Shown: piece after piece, positions 1-7,397 of the stretch
Position numbering within the stretch: position 1 is the first letter of the stretch
How the letters are laid out: each line of letters opens with the position of its first letter
Source: a virus
Direction: 5' to 3' (one strand)
Virus record (IMG/VR): IMGVR_UViG_3300028734_000059
Coordinates: 1-21,044 of that record
Length of the DNA stretch: 21,044 nt
The notes under the pieces: generated by a model
What the model was told of the DNA's origin: nothing
What the model saw: the letters and a program-made list of their open reading frames with translations, nothing else
Databases searched by the model: none
Program-made: the position numbers and the translations under genes

Positions 1-2
1 TC

Positions 3-1022
3 AGGCTTGAGGCATACGCTATTAACAACAGCACAGGCAACACGGTTTTGCGTGTTGTTGTCTACCCTTGCCCATCATCCGGCACGCAAACGGCTTCTGT
101 TTATGCCGGTGGCGCTCAGGTTGAGCTTGGGAATTACACCACCTCGTATATAAAAACCATGTCCGCTGCCGTGACCCGCTACGCCGACATCAACACCACC
201 ATGATGCTAGGGTCGGTGACTGAACCTTACGGGACTGAAGTAGTCTGGAACGCGGCAACCGCCTATACCGTCGGCATGCAATGCATCCTGACAGCCACCC
301 ATAAAATTTATGAATGCGCGATTGCCAATACCAACTTTATCCCGTCATCGAACATCACCGGCACCTCGCCGAAATGGTTCGTGGTGGGCGCAACCAACCG
401 ATGGCGCGTTTTCGATGAGGTGTATGGATCAACCTCAGACATACCCAGCGTCCTCGGCTTTATCATAACCCCGTATGTCGCTGCCGATAGCCTGGCTTTA
501 TTGAATATCAAAGCCGATACCGTCACCGTCGTGGTAACGGACGTAGGCCCGGTTGTGACCTTGGTTAAAACCTTCGTTTTAACGGGGTTAAGCGACTTTA
601 TCATCAGTGACCTCGGGATGACAGCGACCAGTTCAATCACGATTCAATTAAGGGTTGCAACCGGCAATGTCAGGCTAGGAAAGTTAGTTCTCGGCTCAAA
701 ATTTGAGCTGGGTACTACGCAATACGGTGTTAAAACCGGTATCAACGATTACTCAACAAAAACCATTGATGCCTGGGGCGGTACTACCATCGTCAAGCGC
801 CGCTACTCCAAGCGGCAAAACGTCAACCTCGTTATCGATAACGCCCGGGTTGACCTGGTCTACAATACCCTGGCCGCGTACCGGTCTACGCCTCTGGTAT
901 GGATCGGCGCGGATAATCTTTATTCCATGATGATCCAGTACGGGTATTATCAGAGCTTTGAAATTGATGTCCAATATTATTTAGAAAGTTACTGCACGTT
1001 GGAAATTACAGGATTGACCTAA
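3..1022 (+). CDS. Phage tail protein, C-terminal part (start lies outside the window)
   Basis: The frame is open to the left edge, so this is the C-terminal 339 residues of a longer protein. Near the start is a stretch with GGAQVELGNYTTSYIKT followed by AAVTRYAD. This is the typical end of a concanavalin-like carbohydrate-binding domain in phage tail fibres and receptor-binding proteins. It is followed by WNAATAYTVG and, further on, ATNRWRVFDE, a motif common in siphovirus tail-tip proteins. The role is therefore probably host-surface contact at the tail tip (inference). It is followed with no gap by the gene starting at 1023 and belongs to the late operon that ends at the terminator near 1929. 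The family assignment is from motif recognition only; the exact protein name is uncertain. Confidence 0.75.
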   Translation, partial: RLEAYAINNSTGNTVLRVVVYPCPSSGTQTASVYAGGAQVELGNYTTSYIKTMSAAVTRYADINTTMMLGSVTEPYGTEVVWNAATAYTVGMQCILTATHKIYECAIANTNFIPSSNITGTSPKWFVVGATNRWRVFDEVYGSTSDIPSVLGFIITPYVAADSLALLNIKADTVTVVVTDVGPVVTLVKTFVLTGLSDFIISDLGMTATSSITIQLRVATGNVRLGKLVLGSKFELGTTQYGVKTGINDYSTKTIDAWGGTTIVKRRYSKRQNVNLVIDNARVDLVYNTLAAYRSTPLVWIGADNLYSMMIQYGYYQSFEIDVQYYLESYCTLEITGLT

Positions 1023-1517
1023 ATGAAAAGAATAATTATTGAATACACCCCCCCCGAGGCAAACCAAGCGGGTATTTTTCACCTGCCGCAAAGCGCCATT
1101 GCGATTCAGTACGAGGGTAAACTCTACATAGATTATATCGTTGACAGTGCCACAGAATCACCGGCAGGCGCGTACTATATAGGCGAGATGTTAGCTGATG
1201 GTAGCGTCGTCGATACCGTCGGCAATGCCAGCGAATTTCCGCATGTTTTCGCAGGCTGGGACCGAAAAACCCCGGACGCTGAACTCATGGCAGCCGTATC
1301 GATTACGCCCCGCCAGGCACGGTTGATCTTGTTGGAACATGGTTTTTTAGATGCCGTTGAGGCGATGGTTGCCCAGCAACCGGAATCCGTCAGGATTCAA
1401 TGGGAATACGCCATCGATATAAAGCGCAATGACCCTTTAGTTTGCGCGTTACTTGAAGGCATGGGACAAACACCGGAGCAAATAGACACGCTGTTTATGC
1501 TCGCTAAAACCTTGTAA
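1023..1517 (+). CDS. Tail-fibre-assembly-type protein
   Basis: 164 residues, starting at the ATG directly after the stop of the upstream tail gene. The C-terminal half carries a pattern often seen in small phage tail-fibre proteins: ITPRQARLILLEHGFLDAVE, then IQWEYAID, then PEQIDTLFMLAKTL at the very end. Proteins with this tail sit next to receptor-binding proteins and are often annotated as tail fibre or assembly proteins. The N-terminal part is not recognised. A run of eight C bases (1048-1055) lies in codons 9-11; a one-base slip there would shut the gene off. It is co-transcribed with the tail gene before it and the holin after it. Confidence 0.6.
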   Translation: MKRIIIEYTPPEANQAGIFHLPQSAIAIQYEGKLYIDYIVDSATESPAGAYYIGEMLADGSVVDTVGNASEFPHVFAGWDRKTPDAELMAAVSITPRQARLILLEHGFLDAVEAMVAQQPESVRIQWEYAIDIKRNDPLVCALLEGMGQTPEQIDTLFMLAKTL

Positions 1518-1521
1518 CGCC

Positions 1522-1884
1522 ATGCAAGAAACCTCAGACCCCAGCACCTGGCCAGTAGTCACCTGGGTCATCGCCTTAAGCATGGCCTTAAGCGGTGGCT
1601 TGATCAACTGGCTTGGAAACAGCAAGTCCATCAAGGACGGGCACTTTAAAATATTCGAGTTGTTTGGTGAACTCTTCACCTCTGGCTTTGTTGGTGTGGG
1701 TATTTTTATGCTCACCGATTCAGTAGGACAACCCATGGGTGTGAGTGCCGCCTGTGCTGGAATCGGGGGACATATGGCGACACGTTTCCTGTTCCTGGTT
1801 GAGCGTATTATCGAGTCCAGATTGTTGAAGGCCAGTGTTGATGTTGAGAAAGACGATGTCAAAACAAACTTGCTAGATAAGTGA
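1522..1884 (+). CDS. Holin, LydA / holin superfamily III type
   Basis: 120 residues with several hydrophobic segments: about residues 11-30 (VVTWVIALSMALSGGLINWL), about 50-64 (FTSGFVGVGIFML), and a third weaker one around 72-92 rich in Ala and Gly. The C-terminus is charged and ends in KDDVKTNLLDK. This layout (short N-terminus, membrane segments, polar tail, conserved GGLINWL-type turn) matches LydA-like phage holins, which permeabilise the inner membrane so a cytoplasmic endolysin can reach the wall. It is the last gene before a strong terminator, as is common for lysis genes. The only endolysin seen is far away at 14996, across the attachment site, so lysis genes are split. No clear Shine-Dalgarno precedes the ATG. 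Confidence 0.7.
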   Translation: MQETSDPSTWPVVTWVIALSMALSGGLINWLGNSKSIKDGHFKIFELFGELFTSGFVGVGIFMLTDSVGQPMGVSAACAGIGGHMATRFLFLVERIIESRLLKASVDVEKDDVKTNLLDK

Positions 1885-1903
1885 TAAAACAAGCCTTGGA
1901 ATA

Positions 1904-1929
1904 CGGACGCCTGGCGCGTCCTTTTTTTT
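1904..1929 (+). terminator. Rho-independent terminator of the late operon
   Basis: A GGACGC stem (1905-1910), five-base loop and GCGTCC (1916-1921) are followed directly by eight T residues (1922-1929). It lies 20 bases after the holin stop and ends the rightward late operon. Confidence 0.9.
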
Positions 1930-1944
1930 GCCTGAAATATAGTG

Positions 1945-1970
1945 AAGCAATAATGAAGCAATTATTGCTT
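1945..1970. repeat. Perfect 10-bp inverted repeat beside the attachment region
   Basis: AAGCAATAAT (1945-1954) and its exact complement ATTATTGCTT (1961-1970) are separated by six bases and followed by a short T run. It could be a second, AT-rich terminator readable from both sides, or a site bound by integrase or an excision factor. The sequence alone cannot decide. Confidence 0.6.
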
Positions 1971-2059
1971 TTTATGATGCTTAATCATGAATACTAATAA
2001 ATTAATAACTTTATAAATATCAATAAACTACGATTTAACTAATTGATAAACAATCTATG

Positions 2060-2112
2060 TCGTGGGATTCATAACCCCGGGGTCGGTGGTTCAAGTCCAC
2101 CTATCGCCACCA
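2060..2112 (+). other. attP core: 3' half of a tRNA-CAU gene
   Basis: The 3' part of a class I tRNA is present: anticodon loop TTCATAA (2068-2074, anticodon CAT 2070-2072), five-base variable loop, T-arm GGTGG/TTCAAGT/CCACC (2085-2101), acceptor strand TATCGCC (2102-2108), discriminator A and encoded CCA (2110-2112). No 5' acceptor strand (expected GGCGATA) or D-arm lies upstream, so this is not a functional tRNA gene. Phages that integrate in the anticodon-loop-to-3'-end part of a tRNA carry exactly this piece, so that the host gene is restored. The integrase gene starts 110 bases downstream. The remaining 1971-2222 is AT-rich, without genes, and suits integrase arm sites and the int promoter; I see no exact repeats in it. 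The bacterial target would be tRNA-Met or the CAU tRNA-Ile. Confidence 0.85.
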
Positions 2113-2222
2113 TAAAATCAAAGGGTTAAGAAATTCTAAAATAAATAACCGTGGCATAAAAAGCATTCTGTAAGCACTAAGGAAAATTTACAGTTATTTT
2201 TTTTGCGTTTATATTTTCTCTC

Positions 2223-3209
2223 TTGGCTAATATTTTGGAGAAAGTAATCGCCACATTCACCCAAAAAAAAACAGGCTGGTATTGCCAAGTCAGGCGTAAG
2301 GGACATAAAAGCATTGGACGCACGTTTAACACCAAAGGCGATGCCGAACGATGGGCTTTAAAAATTGAATCCGATATGGGTATCGGTGTCTACCAGGACA
2401 ATCGCGAAACCCTGTCAACCTCATTGGCCGAATGCCTGGATCGTTATGCATCTGAAATAATGCCGTTAAAAAAGGGCGCGGTTCGGGAAAAATACCGTAC
2501 TGCTCTTTGGAAAAAAAGTCACTTGGCAGGTAAGGGGATAGGCACTATCAGACAAGTTGATATGGCTATATGGCGTGATACACGGCTTTCCGAAGGTATC
2601 AGTGGAAGTACGGTAACAAAAGACCTGGCTTTCCTGTCCCATGTGTTCACTATTGCTATAAAGGAATGGGGGATGCCACTGATTAATCCGGTTGCCATGA
2701 TACGGCTACCTAAACCCAATAGCTCACGGGATCGGCGCTTATACGAAGGCGAGGAACAACTGATATTAAATAATTGCTCCGCAGAATTAAAAGCCTATGT
2801 CACGCTAGCCATTGAAACCGCGATGCGGCGCGGGGAGCTGGTTGGACTTCAGCGTAAATGGATCAGGGGAAAAGTGGCTTATTTACCGGAAACGAAAGGG
2901 GGGGTATCGCGTGACGTACCCTTATCAACCGAGGCGCTTAAAGCGATTAACAGCTTGCCACTTCGGTTGGATGGCCGATTGTTTGAGTTTCAGGCTGACC
3001 ATTACAGCAAGGCGTTTTTAAAAGCATGTCGTAAAGCGGGTATTACGGGGTTGAATCTTCATGACTTACGCCATGAGGCACTTTCAAGGATGGCCGAGAA
3101 AGGGCTTTCTATTCTGGAATTAAAAGCTATTGGTGGCCATAAGACCGTTGAAATGCTGTCTAAATATGTGCGGTTGAATCCAGACGATCTAGCTAACAAG
3201 CTGGGCTAA
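2223..3209 (+). CDS. int: Tyrosine-recombinase phage integrase
   Basis: 328 residues. The catalytic set of tyrosine recombinases is visible: R202 in AMRRGELVGL, K225 in ETKGG, H280 and R283 in LHDLRHEA, H306 in GGHKT, and the nucleophile Y315 in SKYVRL. Residues 1-60 form an arm-binding-type N-terminal domain, and about 65-165 the core-binding domain. It catalyses site-specific insertion and excision, here presumably at the tRNA-CAU sequence just upstream. The start is a TTG; the frame has no ATG or GTG between the upstream stop at 2178 and this codon, and no good Shine-Dalgarno is seen, so the start is uncertain. A run of nine A residues lies in codons 13-16. The gene converges with the AlpA-type gene, the two stops overlapping by 4 bases. 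Confidence 0.95.
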   Translation: MANILEKVIATFTQKKTGWYCQVRRKGHKSIGRTFNTKGDAERWALKIESDMGIGVYQDNRETLSTSLAECLDRYASEIMPLKKGAVREKYRTALWKKSHLAGKGIGTIRQVDMAIWRDTRLSEGISGSTVTKDLAFLSHVFTIAIKEWGMPLINPVAMIRLPKPNSSRDRRLYEGEEQLILNNCSAELKAYVTLAIETAMRRGELVGLQRKWIRGKVAYLPETKGGVSRDVPLSTEALKAINSLPLRLDGRLFEFQADHYSKAFLKACRKAGITGLNLHDLRHEALSRMAEKGLSILELKAIGGHKTVEMLSKYVRLNPDDLANKLG

Positions 3210-3430
3210 ACTGCCAAGCGTGGCCGTCCACGTTTCTTTCCTGAAGCCAGCATAGCGCCATCACCGAGCTTTTCAGACCATTCGACCAATTCAGAATGCC
3301 GCCATAGAACCCGAGTACCTACACGCACGGGCTTAGGGAATCTTCCCTCGATCACCAGACGGTTAATCGTGCTGATACTGAGCGATACCGCCGAGACTGT
3401 TTCTTCTTTATCAAGCAATATTTTAAGCAT
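3206..3430 (-). CDS. AlpA/excisionase-type HTH regulator
   Basis: 74 residues with the winged-HTH layout of the AlpA/MerR-like excisionase group. It starts with KILLDKEETVSAVSLSISTI, then the recognition region NRLVIEGRFPKPVRVGTRVLWR, then a helix with HSELVEWSEKL. The basic tail GKKRGRP is AT-hook-like. Such proteins regulate integrase or act as recombination directionality factors. Its place next to, and facing, the integrase gene supports an excision role (inference). It is the last gene of the leftward early operon. Start chosen at the ATG at 3430; the Shine-Dalgarno is weak. Confidence 0.8.
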   Translation of the reverse strand: MLKILLDKEETVSAVSLSISTINRLVIEGRFPKPVRVGTRVLWRHSELVEWSEKLGDGAMLASGKKRGRPRLAV

Positions 3431-3485
3431 AGTCTAAATAACCGCTTCTTCAAAAATGTCGGTCTGTGGGTTGTTTTCCAGGCGT

Positions 3486-4163
3486 TTATTCTTTTAAACT
3501 ACCGAACATATCAATCTGATTACCCTTGCCAAAATTAGCCACCAGCGCCATCAGCGCGTTGTGCATTTCCGGTTCCACTCGTACAATTCCATCCTTGCTG
3601 TAGCCTTGTAAGTAAGCCCAACCCTTTTCAGTAATAAATTTTTTATAGACGGGTTTATAGTCGATTTCTATTCTAACCAAGTCTAATACTTCCATCTTTT
3701 TAAAAAACTTATGGGCTTCAAGAGGACTTCCGCCGATGACGCTGGAAATACAATTAGGGTCTTTAGGGATAGAGGTTTTTAGTTTGGCTTGTAGTTCTTC
3801 GAGTTGGGCGTGTTCTTCGGTAACTTTTTTATCGTAGGTTTGAATGACTTCATGGTGGAACTCTACGCTTAACCAAATCGCGTAACTGTATACCAAATCT
3901 TTGACCGCATACGTACCTGAAAACTCACCACCCTTAATTATTTCGATAGGCTGGATGCCCACACCAAAGTGAGAATTTACACCGTTAATTTCTAAAAAAT
4001 CGACATACTTTTGAGCTGTTTTTGTCCTTAGCCAATCGGTCGGTCTATCACTTTCATCAGCCAATCCCATTTTTTTAGCGGCGTTATACAAGTCGGTAAG
4101 ACTATAGCGGTTATCGGCATCGACGTTGATGGTTATGCCGTGTATTTGTATTGCGTCATTCAT
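3486..4163 (-). CDS. KilA-N domain DNA-binding protein, possible antirepressor
   Basis: 225 residues from the ATG at 4163; a GTG four codons further upstream (4175) is an alternative. Residues about 1-110 form a KilA-N domain: IHGITINVDADNRYSLTDLY, then WLRTKTAQKYVDFLE, and GTYAVKDLVYSYAIWLSVEF. The part after a charged linker (about 115-140) has KDPNCISSVIGGSPLEAHKF and later ITEKGWAYLQGY, a winged-helix-like region. KilA-N proteins of phages bind DNA, and several act as antirepressors or regulators. Since the repressor at 8175-8606 has no self-cleaving domain, an antirepressor would be a natural way to induce this prophage; that is inference. Confidence 0.75.
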   Translation of the reverse strand: MNDAIQIHGITINVDADNRYSLTDLYNAAKKMGLADESDRPTDWLRTKTAQKYVDFLEINGVNSHFGVGIQPIEIIKGGEFSGTYAVKDLVYSYAIWLSVEFHHEVIQTYDKKVTEEHAQLEELQAKLKTSIPKDPNCISSVIGGSPLEAHKFFKKMEVLDLVRIEIDYKPVYKKFITEKGWAYLQGYSKDGIVRVEPEMHNALMALVANFGKGNQIDMFGSLKE

Positions 4164-4187
4164 ACATTTATCCACTGTTCATAAAAA

Positions 4188-4568
4188 TCAATCATACGAA
4201 TATCCCCTGTTTAACAGCGCCGGTCTAAAATTAAGAATCCACCATTTTTTATACCCGGAATAAACAAACGGCTCGGCTTTTCTCTGGATGCAGTACACAT
4301 CGTCTTCCGATTTTGAATAAACCGGCTGGCTGACAATTTTAAGCCGCTTTTGACGTTCTTCCGCGTCCCTATAGCCACAATGCTTGATTGGGTTGGTTGC
4401 AACCCAGGCCATAAACTCGGCTTTGTCATAGGCCTTGATTTGTCGCCCTGTATTTTTGTTTAGCACAAACACGCATGGAGTCGGTATGCGTCCTGCTTTA
4501 TCCATTTTTGAAATGGTTCCGTGCGCTACGCCTAAAGCAATGGCGGCTTCTTTGGTGGTTATGCACAT
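4188..4568 (-). CDS. Small HTH (MerR/excisionase-like) DNA-binding protein
   Basis: 126 residues from the ATG at 4568. A TTG at 4583 is an alternative, but its only Shine-Dalgarno candidate (GAGAGG) abuts it. The N-terminus reads ITTKEAAIALGVAHGTISKM, followed by AGRIPTP and GRQIKAYDKAEFMAWV: the HTH and wing pattern of short phage and plasmid regulators that also precede KilA-type genes. The C-terminal half (about 60-126) is not recognised and is rich in Tyr and Trp. It lies 24 bases before the KilA-N gene and directly after the 75-aa gene at 4588-4815, so the three are co-transcribed. Confidence 0.65.
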   Translation of the reverse strand: MCITTKEAAIALGVAHGTISKMDKAGRIPTPCVFVLNKNTGRQIKAYDKAEFMAWVATNPIKHCGYRDAEERQKRLKIVSQPVYSKSEDDVYCIQRKAEPFVYSGYKKWWILNFRPALLNRGYSYD

Positions 4569-4587
4569 GGCGATGTCTATCAACCTC

Positions 4588-4815
4588 TCAAATCCAGCTT
4601 TCTATCACGCTGCGATGGTCATTTTCTGAACGATTTATTCTAACAAGCTCATGGTCTGAGTAGTTTTGAATCTTTCCCCGCAAGTCCTCAAGCCCTGAAG
4701 CTCTCAAAATACTTTTTGTCGGCTGGTCAAGTTCAAACATTCTTGCCACATACTCATTCGGAAAATCTTTAGGGCTAAAGTAGATTGTCCATATTTCTAA
4801 TTTTGGTTTTTCCAT
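4588..4815 (-). CDS. Conserved small phage protein, function unknown
   Basis: 75 residues, no family recognised. Good Shine-Dalgarno GAGGG seven bases before the ATG, and the gene begins 1 base after the recT stop, so translation is tightly linked to recT. Visible features are a short N-terminal strand (KLEIWTIYFSPKD), a central FELDQPTKSILRASGLEDLR and a polar tail. It is probably a soluble protein. The coding case rests on spacing, ribosome site and placement inside a dense operon. Confidence 0.65.
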   Translation of the reverse strand: MEKPKLEIWTIYFSPKDFPNEYVARMFELDQPTKSILRASGLEDLRGKIQNYSDHELVRINRSENDHRSVIESWI

Positions 4816-4816
4816 A

Positions 4817-6055
4817 TCAATCCCTCAAAAAATCCAGCTTTTCATCCAGCAATTGCCTGAACTTAGCCTGATCGTGATCCGACATGATTTCAATTTGATC
4901 AATCAAGGCCTGTTTTTCATTGCAGGATTCAATCTCAAACGCCCAGTTTTTATCAACCGGCCTGGCTTCTTTCTTCAAAGCCGCTTGGCGTTTGGTAAAC
5001 GCGTTCTTGGCGGTCTTACCGGCTTCGTTGTCCAGTTCGGCCATGGCGATATGTACCAGCTCCTGCTCCTCAACGGTTTTAGCCTCGCGAATCGTAGCCA
5101 GCACTTTACCTAATGCGTAAGGGTCAGGTTTTTGTGGTGTTTGTAATGGCTCAACGAACGGCAGTTCATCATCAGGAATGGAATAGATTTCGCCGGTTTC
5201 TTCATTGATGGTTTCTTCAGGTTCGGGTTCGGCTATGGGCGCGTCATTTATTTCTGTGACGATCCCGCTTTCAATCGTACTGGAGTAGTCTACCTTTTTA
5301 CCTATTTCGGCCTTATCATCGACGGCAAGCGCGGTTGCAACTTGTCGGGTATCGCCTACAGGCAGCAGTTTAGCCAGCTTTTTAACGGCTTTTCCGATAG
5401 CCATTTCAATGTACCAATCTTTCCAGATGCCTTGTGGGGTAGTCGCCCCGCGTTGGTTAGGAGACACTAGCCGCAACTTCTCAATGACTTTTTTAGCCAC
5501 GAACACGCTGTACTCGTCCTTAGTGTCCGAGTTACGGGCAATGACGAAAACGCCGCGTAAATGGGCATAGGACCACGCTGAATCACCTTCATCGCGTTCA
5601 TCCAGATCAGGCGTAAATTGTACCCGGTTATCCCAGCCATCCCAGGCCATGCTAAATTCATCACAATCAAAGACAGGAAAGGCTTTAACCAGCCAGCCAG
5701 CCCTAAACAACAACTGAATCCAGCCTTTATAGCCCAGTTGTAGGGTGCACTGGTCTTTATAGCCAATTAAATACGCTTGTCCAAGGTTCTTATCGACAGA
5801 AAGATTAGCCATCGCCACGCCAATTAATGACTGGACAATTGATTCCGGTGAACAATTACGCAGGGCAGGGTCATTAGCCACCACCAAGGAAGCCGCTAAA
5901 AACTTGTTGGCTTTGGTTTCATCCTCCAGCAACGAGGTTATTTGCCGTTTAGACTGTAACAGCACCGCCTTGAGCTGGTCCGCACGGGGCAGGTCTGCGA
6001 GTCTTACGGGGGGCTTGTTGCCATTTATTAAGGCAGACTTTAATTGTGCTGACAT
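4817..6055 (-). CDS. recT: RecT-family single-strand annealing protein with long acidic tail
   Basis: 412 residues from the ATG at 6055, which has Shine-Dalgarno AGGA nine bases upstream; an upstream ATG at 6115 would overlap the preceding gene and has no such support. Residues about 15-235 match the RecT/Bet-like core: LPRADQLKAVLLQSKRQITS, LAASLVVANDPALRNCSPES, NLGQAYLIGYKDQCTLQLGY (the family hallmark) and KKVIEKLRLVSP. Its role is annealing of complementary single strands in phage recombination, working with a 5'-3' exonuclease. That partner is the YqaJ gene just upstream in the operon. RecT proteins are usually around 270 residues. Here about 150 extra residues follow, beginning with an acidic, proline-rich linker (about 275-320) and ending in a charged helical region. 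Confidence 0.9.
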   Translation of the reverse strand: MSAQLKSALINGNKPPVRLADLPRADQLKAVLLQSKRQITSLLEDETKANKFLAASLVVANDPALRNCSPESIVQSLIGVAMANLSVDKNLGQAYLIGYKDQCTLQLGYKGWIQLLFRAGWLVKAFPVFDCDEFSMAWDGWDNRVQFTPDLDERDEGDSAWSYAHLRGVFVIARNSDTKDEYSVFVAKKVIEKLRLVSPNQRGATTPQGIWKDWYIEMAIGKAVKKLAKLLPVGDTRQVATALAVDDKAEIGKKVDYSSTIESGIVTEINDAPIAEPEPEETINEETGEIYSIPDDELPFVEPLQTPQKPDPYALGKVLATIREAKTVEEQELVHIAMAELDNEAGKTAKNAFTKRQAALKKEARPVDKNWAFEIESCNEKQALIDQIEIMSDHDQAKFRQLLDEKLDFLRD

Positions 6056-6056
6056 A

Positions 6057-6239
6057 TCAGTAATTCCTATTGTTATTTTTTTGACGTTCAAAATGTTTTT
6101 TCGCTGATTGCTCATGATCTAAGCCGTCATGGTAATCATCATTAACCCTGTCCATATCAAGGTTGTCAGGATTTCCACCGGAACGCCAAACATCATAAAA
6201 AACATCATTCTCATAATCGTATTCTTCTTTTCTGCTCAC
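6057..6239 (-). CDS. Small acidic phage protein between exonuclease and RecT
   Basis: 60 residues, very hydrophilic, rich in Asp, Glu, Asn and Tyr (YDYENDVFYDVWRSGG, then DDYHDGLDHEQSAKKHFERQ). It starts at a GTG with an excellent Shine-Dalgarno (TAGGAG, seven bases away), and its stop overlaps the Shine-Dalgarno zone of recT. No family is recognised. The position between the two recombination genes suggests an accessory role or simply translational coupling. Confidence 0.65.
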   Translation of the reverse strand: MSRKEEYDYENDVFYDVWRSGGNPDNLDMDRVNDDYHDGLDHEQSAKKHFERQKNNNRNY

Positions 6240-6248
6240 GGTAAACTC

Positions 6249-7232
6249 CTACTTAATGAGTAAAGGCCTGATACCAGGCACAGTCTTGGTGTTTTCACGT
6301 AGGTATTGGGTAAGAACATCCGAGATACCTTCCATTTGCGGGTTATTTTTAAAACTGTTTAGCCAACCTGTAAAATCAGCGACGGCTTTTTCATAACCTA
6401 CTTTCGTTGAGTCCTTATTATTCTTCCATGAGCAAATGGTACTGCCTGCATACTGTAACAACGCCGAATCGCCCATGACTTTCTTTAAGTTGGTTGTCAG
6501 CTCGACAATCAGGCCGTCCAAGTCTTTGGCATCGGTTTTAAGCCGCTTAATCTCTTGGCAAAGGTTCAGGAGGTTGTCGTCGGCTTCGAGGATCGTGCCT
6601 AAGTCGTGCTTGAACAACCGGGCAACATCGTTAGCGGTTTTGGGTTCTGGCGGTATCCTTGGGATAACATGGTTATGCCAAAATGCGCCGCCTTCCCGAA
6701 TTAAAACAGCTTCTATTTCCAGATCCCGTTCTATCCTGAATTCTTTGTAAGAATTGCCACCAAACAGCGCGGCAATAATGGCAAAATCCGCGTCCATGAC
6801 AGCCATATAAAAAGCCACTTGTGCGGCGTAGGACAGCGGCACTTGGTCACTGTTTTCAAAGCCCCAGCTATCGCTAGCGAAGGCGTTAACCGTCTTGATC
6901 TCTAAAATGCCACGATTACCCTGGTCATCATCAAAAAGACCATCCACATTAGCCAGCATCCATTCATGTTGTGGGTGCATGGCAATCGGTACGTTACGCA
7001 TCACTTCAAAATCAGGATGCTCCCTTGAAAACCGTTCAGCAATGGGTTGTTCGAGTGCATGACCCCAGTAAAAATGCTCCTGATGCTCCTGTTCCAGCTT
7101 GGGTTCTGTTTTGTCGAAGTAAACATCGAGGGCGGATTTATATTGGCTCACGCCGATCACCGCCCCAATATCAGAACCGCCCAGGCCCGATTGACGGGCT
7201 TGTAAAAATTCATAATTTGCTTGGGGTTCCAT
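6249..7232 (-). CDS. YqaJ-like / lambda-exonuclease-type viral recombinase nuclease
   Basis: 327 residues from the ATG at 7232. AAAGGTGA lies upstream at good spacing, and the A of this ATG is shared with the stop of the preceding 45-aa ORF. The fold signature of PD-(D/E)XK exonucleases of the YqaJ group is visible: RQSGLGGSDIGAVIGVSQYK (13-32), WGHALEQPIAERF (56-68, E61), NVDGLFDD with D97, ILEIKT with E111 and K113, and the QVAFYMAVM segment (138-146). It would resect 5' strands at double-strand ends, giving the substrate for RecT. With recT it forms a RecET/Red-like recombination pair used in replication and repair of the phage genome. Confidence 0.88.
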   Translation of the reverse strand: MEPQANYEFLQARQSGLGGSDIGAVIGVSQYKSALDVYFDKTEPKLEQEHQEHFYWGHALEQPIAERFSREHPDFEVMRNVPIAMHPQHEWMLANVDGLFDDDQGNRGILEIKTVNAFASDSWGFENSDQVPLSYAAQVAFYMAVMDADFAIIAALFGGNSYKEFRIERDLEIEAVLIREGGAFWHNHVIPRIPPEPKTANDVARLFKHDLGTILEADDNLLNLCQEIKRLKTDAKDLDGLIVELTTNLKKVMGDSALLQYAGSTICSWKNNKDSTKVGYEKAVADFTGWLNSFKNNPQMEGISDVLTQYLRENTKTVPGIRPLLIK

Positions 7233-7369
7233 CAAATCACCTTTATCAATGCCGCTGCAATCAGCGTAAGCATAATTGCAGTTAGGGTTTTAGCGCGGGT
7301 GTCAGCCGCTTTTAGAGGGGTTGTTTGTTCAAGCAGCCAGGAGCGGTCAGCCCAGTCGGGTTGTTTCAT
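7232..7369 (-). CDS. 45-residue membrane-anchored ORF coupled to the exonuclease
   Basis: This short frame starts at an ATG (7369) behind AGGAAAAAGCAA. That ribosome site is identical for 15 bases, start codon included, to the one of the exported protein at 7706. Its stop TGA overlaps the exonuclease ATG as TGATG. The product begins MKQPDWADRSWLLEQT, has a polar middle, and ends in one hydrophobic segment (about 30-45: TAIMLTLIAAALIKVI) at the extreme C-terminus, as in a tail-anchored membrane peptide. No family recognised. The ribosome site, overlap and plausible membrane segment support a real gene. Confidence 0.65.
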   Translation of the reverse strand: MKQPDWADRSWLLEQTTPLKAADTRAKTLTAIMLTLIAAALIKVI

Positions 7370-7397
7370 TTGCTTTTTCCTGTGTAAACTCTAAAAA

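Noticed and set aside
2041-2112. Complete tRNA gene
   Set aside because: Only anticodon arm, T-arm and acceptor 3' strand are present; no D-arm or 5' acceptor strand, and the anticodon stem has an A-C mismatch.
3431-3485. Short minus-strand frame ending before the AlpA-type gene
   Set aside because: No start codon with a ribosome site and only about 15-18 codons.
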